A DNA stretch of 18,525 nt from Amoebophrya sp. AT5.2 (taxonomy: Eukaryota; Sar; Dinophyceae; Syndiniales; Amoebophryaceae). Both the position numbers and the translations under genes were made by a program. Below, piece by piece: positions 1 through 10,100 of the stretch. The DNA is taken from contig RXOD01004764.1 in NCBI GenBank assembly GCA_005223375.1, positions 1 through 18,525 on the forward strand, given 5' to 3'. How positions within the stretch are numbered: the stretch's first letter is position 1; every line of letters begins with the position of its first letter. Under the pieces are notes generated by a model. That model searched no databases, was not told the DNA's origin, and saw nothing but the letters and a program-made list of their open reading frames with translations.

Positions 1-14
1 AGCACGCGTTTGAT

Positions 15-278
15 TCATTTTTTTGGAAAGAAATTCGCTCCTCGCTTGCGCTCCGAATGTTGTCTCTTACTTCTCTGCCGACGAAATCGCTCTGTTCTCA
101 GGGGAGCCGCATCCTTGTCTGTCACGGCAATCTCGGTAATCATCCGCTCCGATGTTCTTTCCTCGTGAAAATACATACCAAGAGCAATAGCTCGATCACG
201 AACACGATCCTGAGGTGCAAAGTGCAAGATCCATTGTGGTGGCTTTGGATCAAATATGCGCTCGTGGCGCACGCTCAT
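15..278 (-). CDS. small hypothetical protein, 87 aa
   Basis: An ORF on the minus strand starts at ATG 278-276, which has A at -3, and ends at TGA 17-15. The frame stays open 24 nt upstream of this ATG (to a TTG at 302), but the ATG is the natural start. The product is hydrophilic and mixed in composition: it starts MSVRHERIFDPKPPQWILHF, has a central charged part, and ends in an Arg/Lys-rich tail (FRRQRSKRQHSERKR...FFPKK). There is no signal peptide or membrane segment. The amino-acid mix looks more protein-like than the overlapping plus-strand frame (57-413), which is Ser/Leu/Cys/Arg-rich. It could be a complete small protein, or the first exon of a gene that continues left of the window. 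It is divergent to the plus-strand genes. I do not recognise the family. Confidence 0.35.
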   Translation of the reverse strand: MSVRHERIFDPKPPQWILHFAPQDRVRDRAIALGMYFHEERTSERMITEIAVTDKDAAPLRTERFRRQRSKRQHSERKRGANFFPKK

Positions 279-863
279 GGTCGTGAGGGAAAATCGCAGC
301 AATCGTCGGCGCCGCGGATCCGCAGCAAACTTCCGTGGCAGCGTGGGCTGCGCCTGGGAATCTGTTGGAAAAATTTTTGTTCGCGAAATAGTTCACGTTT
401 TTCCCTTCTTTAACAGACCATACGCTATTTGCTGTTGGCTAGCCATATGCTGAGGCGATTGTAGCTTTTTATGTTACATGTAGTAGTTGTAGGCCTCCCA
501 TCCTCTTCAGGAACTAGGATCGACTGACTTCCGACGTATAGAAACTTCTCGTCCCTACGAGGAGACTGCGGCCTCCCCTGCCGAGGGTTCCATCTGTGTG
601 GTTCCCTTCGCTCAGCAAGTAGTTTGCGGCTGGTGAGTGCTTTGCTGGTGTCGTTTTAATCGGAAGAGGGCCATAGGCAAGCCCTGGCGGGCTTTTATCA
701 GTCGGATTATATCGCTGGGTGATCATGATTGAGGGACTGATCGGAAGACCAAGAAGGCGGGATGATCTCCTCCTGATATAAGGCAATTATAAACAGCCTC
801 ATCCTAAAGAACAAAGGCAAAACCTAAACCTGAAGCATCGGACAACCTGGGTTTTTTCCGCAG
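279..863. other. non-coding stretch upstream of gene 1: intergenic and/or intron
   Basis: No convincing exon is seen on either strand. The stretch ends in a pyrimidine tract and AG (852-863), read as the 3' splice site of the first visible exon of gene 1. A consensus-like GTGAGT donor lies at 633-638. The frame before it that would join in phase begins only after a stop at 525, has no ATG, and translates to an unconvincing Ser/Leu/Arg/Cys-rich peptide. The true upstream exon is therefore unresolved. Also present are a short perfect hairpin (679-694), two copies of ATCGGAAGA about 80 bp apart (near 659 and 739), and the word GTAGTAGTTGTAG at 480-492, which recurs at 17681-17693. Confidence 0.5.
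852..863 (+). other. 3' splice acceptor of gene 1
   Basis: The sequence TTTTTTCCGCAG immediately precedes a frame that stays open from 864 to the next proposed donor at 1812. There is no in-frame ATG before 1161, although conserved residues begin near 900, and a stop lies upstream at 831. The coding exon must therefore be entered by splicing. Confidence 0.65.
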
Positions 864-2832
864 CCAGTCTCTAAGCGCGCACGGGAGTTTGGGCTACTGC
901 TGCACCCGGACAAGGTCGAGCCCGAGCTGGGAAACATCGTGCACGCGTGGCGCACCACCTCCGGCTACGCCCTGGAACGGCTCCCCGCGTGCCGCAAGGA
1001 TTTCGAGATCCAGAAGGGCGTCGACTTTTGGTGGGACTTCCAGGAGGTGGCCCGGGTGTTGGCGCACGACGTGACCGCAAAGCGGGGCTTACGGGTGACG
1101 AGCCCAGCAGGGGCCACCACGGGGGCCGCGCGCGCGCCGCACAGCCCGAAAACCGCGCGCATGGAGCAGGACGCGCGGTCGGCAATTGCGAAGCCGGCCA
1201 AGTTCAGCTGGAAGCCGTGGAAGTATTCGGCGACGGTGACGGACCCGGTGATGCTCTCGTTTCTGCTGCAGACGGGCTCCCGGCTCGTGCAGTACGGGAA
1301 TTTGTTCCACGACGTGATGCACGACGGTCTGCGGGCCTGGGTTCAGGAACAGGCACAGCAGACGAGTAGAAGTAGATCGGACGACGCAGGAGGAGGCGGA
1401 CACGCGGGGGCCTCCTCGAGTATACAACTTCTGCAGTACAAGAAGTTTGCGTTTTCCAACCTGATCCAGCCAGTCCTGCCGCACTTCGCGGCCGACGTGA
1501 AGCACGTGTACACAAACTTGCTTCGCGATACGCGCTGCCAGGGCCCGCGGCGGTTGAAGCTACTGCTAAGCTCGATTGAAGTGGAAGTAAAGAACCCGTG
1601 CAGCGTGCGACACATCATGGAGGGACTGCGAGAGGGGCTCAGCACCTTCGTCGGACCCGCATTTGGGTTCCCGCGGTCGGCGAAGGAGCTGTGGGAAGCG
1701 GTGGGGGTGGTGATGGACGCCGTGTTTTTCCTCGAAAACGACTTCCTGCCGAAACAAAGGGCGCACGCGGCAAAACAATGGGAAATGTTCGCGGAGGACG
1801 AATACGCAAAGGTACTAATTTCATGTTGATGGCCTTTTACACTTTTTACTGACGACGTCTAGATTTCTTTGCAGCGCTCCTGATCGATCGCTAATGAAAA
1901 GTTTCTGAAAATACATCGGACAGTTCCGCAACCTGGAGTTGTATTTCTGGGGCCGATTTCGGGCTGCCGTGGTTCGACTCGCGATGGCGGCAAAAGTCGG
2001 CGACCGGGTCATGGTCCCAGGTGTCTGGGAAACCAAGGACCAGGATGAGGATGTCGGTCAAGAGCCTCCACGACCCGACGACCTGGCCTCGAAGATGGCC
2101 GACAGCCTTGCTCGTTGGGAAATCCAGCGCGGGGAGGAGGGCAGCAACTTCAACGGCGAGGTCAACCCCGAGTCGCTACTGAAAGCTTGGAAAAGCCTCG
2201 AAAGGAAAAAGGAGTCGGAGGTGGAGAACGAGCAGTTTGTAAATCGGGAGCAAACAGTGAAACAGATACCCCTGGCAGACCGTGCTAAGATCCTGGAACA
2301 CGAAGGCACGATCGTGAGTATCCACCGGGAGGGGGGCGGGGACCTGCTCCACATCCGCTTGGACACCTCCCGGGCAAAGCTGTCAAACAGACTCGTGTCC
2401 GTCCGGGCCAGCAACGTCCGTTTCGTGAAGCAGAAGCAGATGCAGAGGACAGGCACAGGAGCGCCGCGGGGGCTAGACGATCAAGAAGATGAAGAAGTAG
2501 TAGCAGGCTCCTCCGAAATCAATTTGTCGCTGCTGCGGAAAGGCTTGGTGATGGTGCAGGCCGAGTTAACGCGGAACCAGCCACAGACTCTTGCGGCGGA
2601 AGACCTCCCGGAGGCGGAGCGCCGCGTCGCGGGGGAACACCCGAACAGCTGGCTTTTGTTGGGCAGAGACGACCCTGGCTCGCACGATCAGTGGTTTGAG
2701 AGGGGTGCTCCAGACCGCAGCGTCATGGCGGAACTGTTCCCGGTCGAGCTGATGCTCCGAAGCAAGAAAGAGGGAGCCGCGATCATGAGGAAATGGACGC
2801 CGGAGGTGATGCCGGGGGGCGCAGACGGCTGA
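864..2832 (+). CDS. gene 1, 3' part: large modular protein of unknown family, paralogue of gene 2
   Basis: Two exons are visible, 864-1811 and 1924-2832, joined in phase 0 across a 112-nt intron; they give 618 residues ending at TGA 2830-2832. The 5' end is missing. Anchors, numbering the codon at 864 as 1: VDFWWDFQE at 53-61; TRC at 223-225; VRH at 248-250; LWE at 276-278; the block FRNLELYF at 317-324, then VRLAMAAKVGDRVMV. Each of these has a counterpart in the same order in gene 2. A Gln/Ser/Gly spacer (about residues 161-188) splits the first two blocks. The last exon adds a charged helical stretch (about 345-435) and a beta-rich piece with GTIVSIHREGG...LHIRLD, then an Asp/Glu-rich linker and a short C-terminus. 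No catalytic motif is recognised and no membrane segment is seen in this part. The modelled splice sites are inferred; the paralogy is visible in the translation. Confidence 0.7.
1361..1440 (+). repeat. low-complexity spacer in gene 1 with imperfect inverted repeat
   Basis: This spacer separates two conserved blocks. It carries AGTAGAAGTAGA at 1365-1376 (SRSR), identical to 5256-5267 in gene 2. A GAGGAGGC arm pairs with GCCTCCTC a few bases further on, and the outer flanks (GTAGAAGT... / ...ACTTCTGC) are also roughly complementary. The whole is therefore an imperfect palindrome inside an exon. Confidence 0.5.
1812..1923 (+). other. intron of gene 1 (GT-AG, phase 0)
   Basis: The donor is CAAAG|GTACTAAT; the acceptor is ATACATCGGACAG|TTCCGC. 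A branch-like CTAAT lies about 30 nt before the AG. Reading through gives a stop (TGA 1827-1829). An alternative acceptor at 1874 (TTTCTTTGCAG) leads at once to an in-frame TGA. The 1923 acceptor restores an open frame beginning FRNLELYFW, which aligns with gene 2 (LFALETHF at 15621-15644), where there is no intron. Confidence 0.7.
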
Positions 2833-4040
2833 CAGTTTCTACCCGCTACAAGCTTAGTTTTCTTTCCACAACACGACGAGAGCGAGACTTCAAAAACGTA
2901 CTGACGTCGAGTGCTGACCCCTCCATCAGAAAAGAACGAAACTGCATTTTTGCCCCTCAATTACAGATGCAGATCGCCACCTTCTGACACAGCGTCCCTA
3001 TACACGGGCGCAGTTTCTTGTGTCGTTATATAGATAGTGTTTATTGCTCGCGATCTTTTGAAAGCCAACGCCAGGACGCCTTCGAGATCATGGCGCTCTT
3101 TACTCTCTGCCACAATCGCCTTAATGTTAATCGCTGACGAACCTCTGCAACACTTTATCTCGTCTTCTCGCAAAACCAGGGCCAATGCGCTTTGGATCGT
3201 GCTCTGCGGTACTGAATCACGCGCACGCATAAGAGCAAATGGGGAGAGTCATATTTTTGAACTTTTCAAGAAATAAAACACAAGGATGCGCCGCGCTTAA
3301 TCACGATAAAACGACCGCTTTTCCTGACGCGTATTCATTGGTACTATTTGCGCCGTGAGCACAGTCAGAACCACAACAAGCAGCAACGAGTGTGAAAGCG
3401 TTCGCACTTCTACCGCACTCGACGCAAAATCATGCTGATCATCTGACATCGGCACTGCGCAGAACATCGATCCAGCAGCACCGTGGGCACGTATGAAGAT
3501 CGATCCCGCAAGCGATCGACATCGTGAGGATCTGCGTATGCCCGCTCTCCGATAGATTGATGCCGATATGTCAAGAGCCTCAACGTAGTTCTTTTCGGAA
3601 TAGGCCATGATCCATTTTGCACGCGACAAGAAGTGGCAACGCACGTGTAGTGCAATGGTTATCGGCGTCTGAAGTTCGCTTCTTAGCTTGTCGCGGTAAA
3701 CCAATGCCTTTTGTAAAAACGAAGTCTGTAGCTGTACGTCATTACCATTCGCTACTTTTGATATACCGTCGTGAGTGGTGCCTTTGCCTACTTATTCGTA
3801 TGGTAGTTTGTTAGGTTTGCAGCCGCATCGAAGTGAATCGCTCCCAGACCTGAGATATCGACCTAGTGTTTCCTGTCCGCTCCTCACAGGGTTGGCAAAT
3901 CAACGCTACTACAGTGACAGTCCTCGCGTTGTTGCGCGTTGCGCGGAAAACTATACTTTGCGAAACTCACTACGCACAGACTGCATAAAAATCGTGAAAG
4001 TCATTGGCAAGAAACGCAAATCTTCTGTCTGACACAAACA
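2833..4040. other. intergenic region between gene 1 and gene 2
   Basis: About 1.2 kb, more AT-rich than the genes. It holds the gene 1 3' UTR, with an AATAAA signal at 3272. The rest should contain the promoter and 5' leader of gene 2; no clear TATA box is placed close to the start. Two minus-strand ORFs lie here: 2961-3230 (89 aa, ATG start) and 3297-3704 (135 aa from TTG; internal ATG at 3608, with a hydrophobic segment SLLLVVVLTVLTAQIV). Neither has recognisable features and both may be chance. Confidence 0.6.
3272..3283 (+). terminator. putative poly(A) signal region of gene 1
   Basis: AATAAAACACAA lies 440 nt after the gene 1 stop. The identical 12-nt word occurs 147 nt after the gene 2 stop (17339-17350). 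The hexamer AATAAA is the canonical eukaryotic poly(A) signal; the shared CACAA tail suggests a local 3'-end consensus. Confidence 0.45.
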
Positions 4041-4106
4041 ATGCTTCACTTTACCACCCACACGATTTGGTGTCTAGGCCTCGTAGTCACCTGCAGTTCT
4101 GCCGCG
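4041..4106 (+). other. signal peptide of gene 2
   Basis: Residues 1-22 have a short N-region, a hydrophobic core of IWCLGLVV, and small residues CSSAA before SPSLVDG. The lack of Lys/Arg in the N-region (only His) is slightly atypical. It implies entry to the secretory pathway; with later hydrophobic segments, the topology is uncertain. Confidence 0.6.
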
Positions 4107-7100
4107 AGCCCTTCGCTTGTTGATGGTCCTCCCCGTCGCGCCACGAAAATCTCCTTTGACGATGCGAAAACGGTTGTGGAGACCTATTTCTACAACCCGG
4201 ATGGTGAAGATGGTGATGGGCCGGATTACGATAATGATACAACCAAGCGGCATACCACGTCCACGCTCGGCGAGGACTTGCGAAGGCAGGAGAAAGAGAA
4301 AAATGAGCGTCGTCTCCGAGAGCTCGCTTATAGAGCAGCAGGGGGGGGCGGGGGTGGGGGCTGCGAGGATGGTGATTCGGATGACGACGCGTCGGGATCT
4401 GGCTCCTCCTCTTCCTCGTCCTCTACGTCGGACGACGAGGAGGGCGCCGGAGCGGGCAAAAGTAGCAGGAGGGCGCAGCCGCGCAATGCCGCAGCCGCAG
4501 CAAGGGGACCGGCGCCGGCTGTTGGGCTCGGCAAGGCAGTTGTGGTCGGTGCAAAGTCAGTGGGCGGTGAGGACCCCGCCAACGGCGAAACAGCAAGCAT
4601 CACTAGGAAACTGGAGTCTCTGTCTCTCGCCGCGCTGCCGGGACCGCTCGCTGCTGGTATTACAGATGCGCAAAAAGGTGCTCCAACTCCTCACGCGAAC
4701 TTCTCTCACGAGAATACCACTGAAGCTGATGGTGCTTATCGCACGACGAGACCGGCAGCGGCACCAGACCTACACCTAGTGGAGGAGCCGGAGGCGGAAA
4801 AGGAGACCACGCGTATTCTTCCGTCTCCTCTGAGGAAGCTCCCGTTGCCAGATCAGGGCGCGGCCTCCCCGTGGCGAGAGCGAAGAAAGAAGCGGCAAGA
4901 GGGACGAAGTAGCGCTGCTGACGCCCGAAGTGCTGGTTCCGCGCGATCGGGTGGGGCATTCTTCCGCACACCAACGCCGGCCGCGCGGCGAGCGCCACCG
5001 CTTGGCGACGATGAGGACGAGGAGAACGAGGCCCCCGCCGAGGGCGCACTCTTATCTCCACAAGCTGCATCCCCATCCGCTTCCGCAGCAGCACCTGCTG
5101 AAGAAAGTGGCGCTTTAGGTTCCCCCTCTGCTCACGTGCTGCCGCGCAATCGCAGACGAGGAGGTAGCAGGGAAAGACGCACGGGTGCTGCCGGCGCGGA
5201 AGTTATCCAACAAGCCGAAGGTACCCGTGGTAGTGCGAGGAGGGCGAGAAGCGGCAGTAGAAGTAGAGGCCGAGGGCAAAAAGAGGACACGGCTCTCCCG
5301 GAGTCATGCGCTGCCGCAAACCCGGCACCCACACAGCAAAGAAGCTCTTCCCGCGGCCCTAAGCCTAACCACGAAGACGATATCGTCGACAGCGTTCTGG
5401 CGCGAGAGATGCAAGGGCGCCTGCGGCTGGACGAACCACAGGGAACTCCAAAAGCGCCGAAACCTGCGAGCCAGAAGCGATCGGCCCTGAAGAAGCGAGA
5501 TCCGGTAAGCGCCCTCGTCCTCCAGGCCCCGCCCGACCCCTCCGTGGACGACCACTCCGATCGTCGGCGGGTGCGCGCCGCCTTCCGCCGCTTTGCGGGA
5601 GAGGGTGCCTGTGTGGTGCGCGCCATGTTCGGCTTCTCCCCAAGCAGAGACGCCGAGCGGGAAAAGACCCGCAAACAAAAGCAAGACCAGGTGCGCAGAA
5701 AGCGCGGCTTCGCGGACGAGGCGGCTTTGCGGGAGTTCTTGAAGCGGCCGCTTGTGGACGATGCGTCGAAGTTGGACCACATGGTCATTCTGGCGCTGCT
5801 GGGCTACTACTTTTTCGAGTTCCTCATCCACAGCGCGGCGGCGATTGACTGCGACTGTGCCCTGGCGATGCGGGAGCAGGCGAAAATCATCTTCGCCCAC
5901 CAGCCGATGTACAAAATTAAAAAGAACGACTCCTACGAGAAGATGTGCAAGGACCAGATGAAGCCAGCTGTGCTGCCAGGAGACGACGCCGAAGTAGACC
6001 AGGATATGGACGCGACGGTCGTGGACAACCGTTTCACGCGTGCCGCCGCGGAGGTCGACAGCGCGCGGCGGTTGACGTCGAAAGTAGGACTCTCCAAGGC
6101 GGACAAGGAAGCGCGCAGGCGAAAACGGAAAAAGGAGCAGAAAGCCGGGACGAAGGAGGCTCCGGGTGGAACTGGAAGTGGAGGAGGAAATCAGAACAAC
6201 AACTCCAAACGAAATAACAACAGCAGGTTCGGCACTGGTACTTGCTGTTGCCGCGACAAGAGGTCGTTCATGTGGGTGCCGTTTTTCTGGCCTGCCTTCG
6301 ACAAAACGATGTCGCGTGAGGAGAAGCTGCAGAACGGTTACGCTATTTCTTGTCGGACCCTCTTCGTGACGCTAGCGGTGCTGGGGACTGCGCACTTTCG
6401 CGCCTGGCTGCTCGCCCTGGACTCACCGTATCATCAGATCCGGGACTCGCTCTATCCCACATCATTCTTTCCCAGCACAGCTGCCCCACCGCCATCGTTC
6501 CCGATCAATCCCGGCACATTCATCGCGACGCACGGAATAGACCCGCAGCTGCCCTTTCAAGGGGCGTTCACACGCTACAACGACCTACGGACAATGTCCC
6601 GGGACGAGGCCCATGGCAGTGGTGCTGCCGCGTTCCCGGAGCACAAGCTGCGACCTGGCGGACTGAGCGGCCCGACGGACTACCAGACGAAAACGTCGCC
6701 AACGAAGCGGTTGGCGGACAGATTGGTTGACGTCGGGACAGGCAGTTCTGCTGGCACCTCGTCCTCCGCGGAGCAGCATTTTTCCATCGACCAGTTCGAA
6801 GACAGCGTGGGGGCGCCGGTTCGGCAGTACCTACCGAAGATGCTGAAGACGTTCGACTTCGGCGTTCCACTGCCCACGCCGCGGCCCAGATACGCCATCG
6901 TCGACCGGCTGATGCAAATGGAAAGCGTCGGGCCCAAAGACAGCCAGAAGCAGCAGATTTCTCGTCTGAGGAAGAAGGCGGCCAGAATGGCATCGGCGAA
7001 GATGAGCACTATTGAACGCCGACCATCTCCTCGAGAAAAATCCTCCGAAGCCAGAGTTCTTGGTGGTGGTGGAAAAGGCAAAGCCAACACCGACAAAACG

Positions 7101-10100
7101 AGAAATTCAGGAGTTCCTGTTTCATCGGCTCAGCGTCAGCCTCTGGGTGGGAAAGATGGAATGCCACCACTTCTGGTTCGCGCTGACATTACCCCTGACC
7201 AAGTAGGCGACGCGATGCAAACCCTCATTGCGATGGTGGAGGATGTCGACCAACGCGGCACGGCGACCGCCACCCGTGATGAAGCACCAGAAGTCGCGTA
7301 CCGCCCCGCCGGTGTTGAAAATGTACATGCTGGCGTTGGTGCCCACCCGCCGCCCCCCATTCTTGGATCTCAGTTCTACAACTTCTTTCAGGACCTGGGG
7401 GCTGAACTCGCAGATGACGCCAGAACTTTGATGAAAATGGCCGAAGCCAAAATGAGCTTTGGAAAAACCACGACGACGGAGAGTTTTTCTTCTTCTTCGC
7501 AGCAGCAGAGTAGAAGTGCTCCCCCTACCACAGGTTCTACTTCCCCCTACGACGAGATGAAGGCTTCCGCGCACAAGCAGCGGCTGACGCAGCACCTCGC
7601 CAGATCCTACGCGTATGCGTGGCGCCGGATCGACGACAGCGCGGACTATGTGAGCGGCGAAACGACGGCGCGGCGGGCGGGGGACTGGGGGTTGCTGTCC
7701 GACTACTGGGCGCAGCGCGACTTCGTCGTGCACGTCTTCGAGGGGCACGCGGCGGCGACGAAACAGGCGGCGCTGCTCGGGATAAACATGCGCATGGTGT
7801 ACTACGTCACGGATTTGGCGCTGGGCCCGGGCGGGGGCAGCGGCGAAAACGGATACGGCTTCGATCTTGAAAAAAACTTCCAGTCGGACGAACATGAACT
7901 ACCGGAGCCCTTTCCCTTTGTGCAGCTCGCAGCGGTCGGCGCTCCCGGAACCAGGCAAGCGCCTTGGACCGGCCTCTCCGACCCGTCGTTCGCGCTGGCG
8001 CACGCGCGCACGCTCCTGCTGCAGGGAGGCTTCGCTGAGGTCCTCATCTCCACCGTTTCCAACACGGCTGCCTCGAAAGCTCCGCGAGCAGTTCGCGGAG
8101 ACGAGGAAAAGACAGCGACGTTTTGCCCACTGCTCCGCGTCCAGTGGGTGTCTGCGGACCGCATCGTGTGGAGCGAGGTGCCCGACGCCGTCGCCGGCTC
8201 TCTGTGTGGCGTACAAAAATCGAAGCGCGCGATTCGCGCGATGAAAGTTGCGGTGTTGAAAGAAATGAACCCAGCGGAGGTGATTGCCGCGGTCTGGGAG
8301 CGCGGGCTCAGGGATGACCTGTTACACACGAAGACAAACGACAAAACTGAAGGGAACGGGAACACCCACCACGCCACCTCGTCTGGGGCGGGACATCATC
8401 ATCAACAAAGGACTGGCCCTACACCTACTCCAGCACCGCAAATCGTGGTTTTGCCTCCTGCTGCCGGCCGAGACGAGCCGCCAAAACCAGAAAAACGGGA
8501 CGGTCTCGGCGGGGGCGAGGTGGAGCGGGTCGTCTCGATGGGCCCCCTCGCTTCTGGGGCCCGCGCGCCGTCCTCCGGTCGATCGGGTAGCAGATACGAG
8601 GAGGAGGCCGCTGCCTTGGTGGATCTGTACGAGAGCCAGGCGAAGTACTTTGCGAGCGAACATGTGAAGAACTACGTGCCCGGGGACGACAAACTGCTCC
8701 AGTTCGCCATGTACGCGAATGACCGAGTCCAAGCCCTCGCGAAAAGGAGCTTTTTGGGCGGCAACTTCCACAACAGCTTGTTCCCGGCGATCGAAAGACT
8801 CAGCGGCGTGGAATTCCTAGAACAGGGGGAGGTCGTGGAGATGAAAACTACAGCGAAGGACGACGTCTCGCAGGAGGCAGGACGGAGTCGAGAGGCAGAA
8901 AGGGAGAGGGAAACTCAGAGCGAAATCGAATCCAGCACGCTGGGGCGGACCGTGATAGATGAAGAGGACCACCGGCAAGGTCGTTTGCCGCTGATGCTGG
9001 AGGCGACACTGCTGCCAGACAGCGGGCGCGAGCACGACGCTACACCTGGCGATTCCCTCCATCTGTCGGAGAAGCAGGCTTGGGACGCGATCCTACTCGA
9101 AAATGAGGAAGTTCAAAACCTCGAGATGATAAGAAGAAGCGCGGCCACATCTTCCAAAAGCCATTCTACAAGTAGCGCGCCTCCTCCGCAGGAGCAGGAG
9201 AAGGAGAACAAGAAAGACCGCCGCGCGACGAGAAAACGAATGCAGGAGGCACTGGAAGCGAAAGTGGTGCTCGAGTCGGTTGTGCGCGACGAGGCCTTCG
9301 TCGCGCGGCAGCTCCTCCGTTATCCGTTGTTGTCCTTGACGGAAGACCAGACGTTGTCGGCACTGGTGCAGGTAAATATGGAGGCGGTCGGCTGGGCGCA
9401 GCGATGGGACGCTTCCAGAGTAGAACCCGGGAGTAGGGCCCCCGGTGCAAAAGCTGCCAGGGAACTCGAAGATGGTGCGGAGATGGCGCGGAGGGCATCA
9501 ACTGCCAAAATAACCGACGAGCAAAAGCAAATGGCCGAAGAGAAACAAGCGTCCTCTCGTGGCCATCGGGCGGAGGAGGGCAAAGACCCCTGCTCCCCCG
9601 CAGGAACGTGCACCTGCCATAGCAACTCCTCAACATCGCGTCAGCATTCCGCAGCTTCCGAGAGATGGACACTGATGTGCCCCGCTCCTGGTGTGGCGGC
9701 CGGTGTCTCCTTGACTGCATACACGACTTCTGCCGACATCGAGCGGCTACAACGTCCCGGCGCGCAGGCCCCGGCCATTGAAAACGGGCGGAGCAAGCAG
9801 CTTTCTGGTCAAGAGCCACCAAGCTCCGCGCGTACTGCTCCGCCGGCGGACGGGGATGACCACATGCAAGTGGACGACGACTCACGCGCAGGACGGCGTG
9901 GCTCGAGACCCCCACAGGTAAAGAGAGACAAACAACATCAACAAGCGTCTGCACCTTCTGCGCCGTCGGCGGCCGTCGCCTTGCGCGAGCTCCTCGACGC
10001 ACTTCCGTTCTCGCCCCAAATCGATGTGGATCCACAGCGCCTGTCGCACCAAGTGGAGCGAAGTCATGCGCCGACGTCGGCGCCCGCGGAACAAGACAGC

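Noticed and set aside
709..720. ATCGCTGG resembling the right TIR of the 14754 element
   Set aside because: Only eight bases match and no partner repeat or target duplication was found nearby.
822..835. CCTAAACCT resembling telomere-type repeats
   Set aside because: Only about one and a half units; no array is present.
2961..3230. 89-aa minus-strand ORF with an ATG start
   Set aside because: It lies antisense to the presumed gene 1 3' UTR, with no motif or neighbour support. Composition alone was not enough to call it a gene.
3637..3700. tRNA-like start (GTGTAGTGCAATGGTTATC)
   Set aside because: There is no 7-nt anticodon loop on a proper stem, no TTCGA-type T arm and no closing acceptor stem.
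3297..3704. Minus-strand ORF with a hydrophobic segment (internal ATG at 3608)
   Set aside because: The start is poor (TTG), there is no homology I recognise, and it lies in intergenic sequence. A chance ORF is likelier, but transcription data could overturn this.
5505..5525. GTAAGC...CTCCAG inside exon 1, looking like a 21-nt intron in frame
   Set aside because: It is far shorter than the other introns here and keeps the frame open either way, so it is more simply coding.
7122..7895. 257-aa minus-strand ORF
   Set aside because: It is a shadow of the gene 2 exon; Arg/Val-rich with no features of its own.
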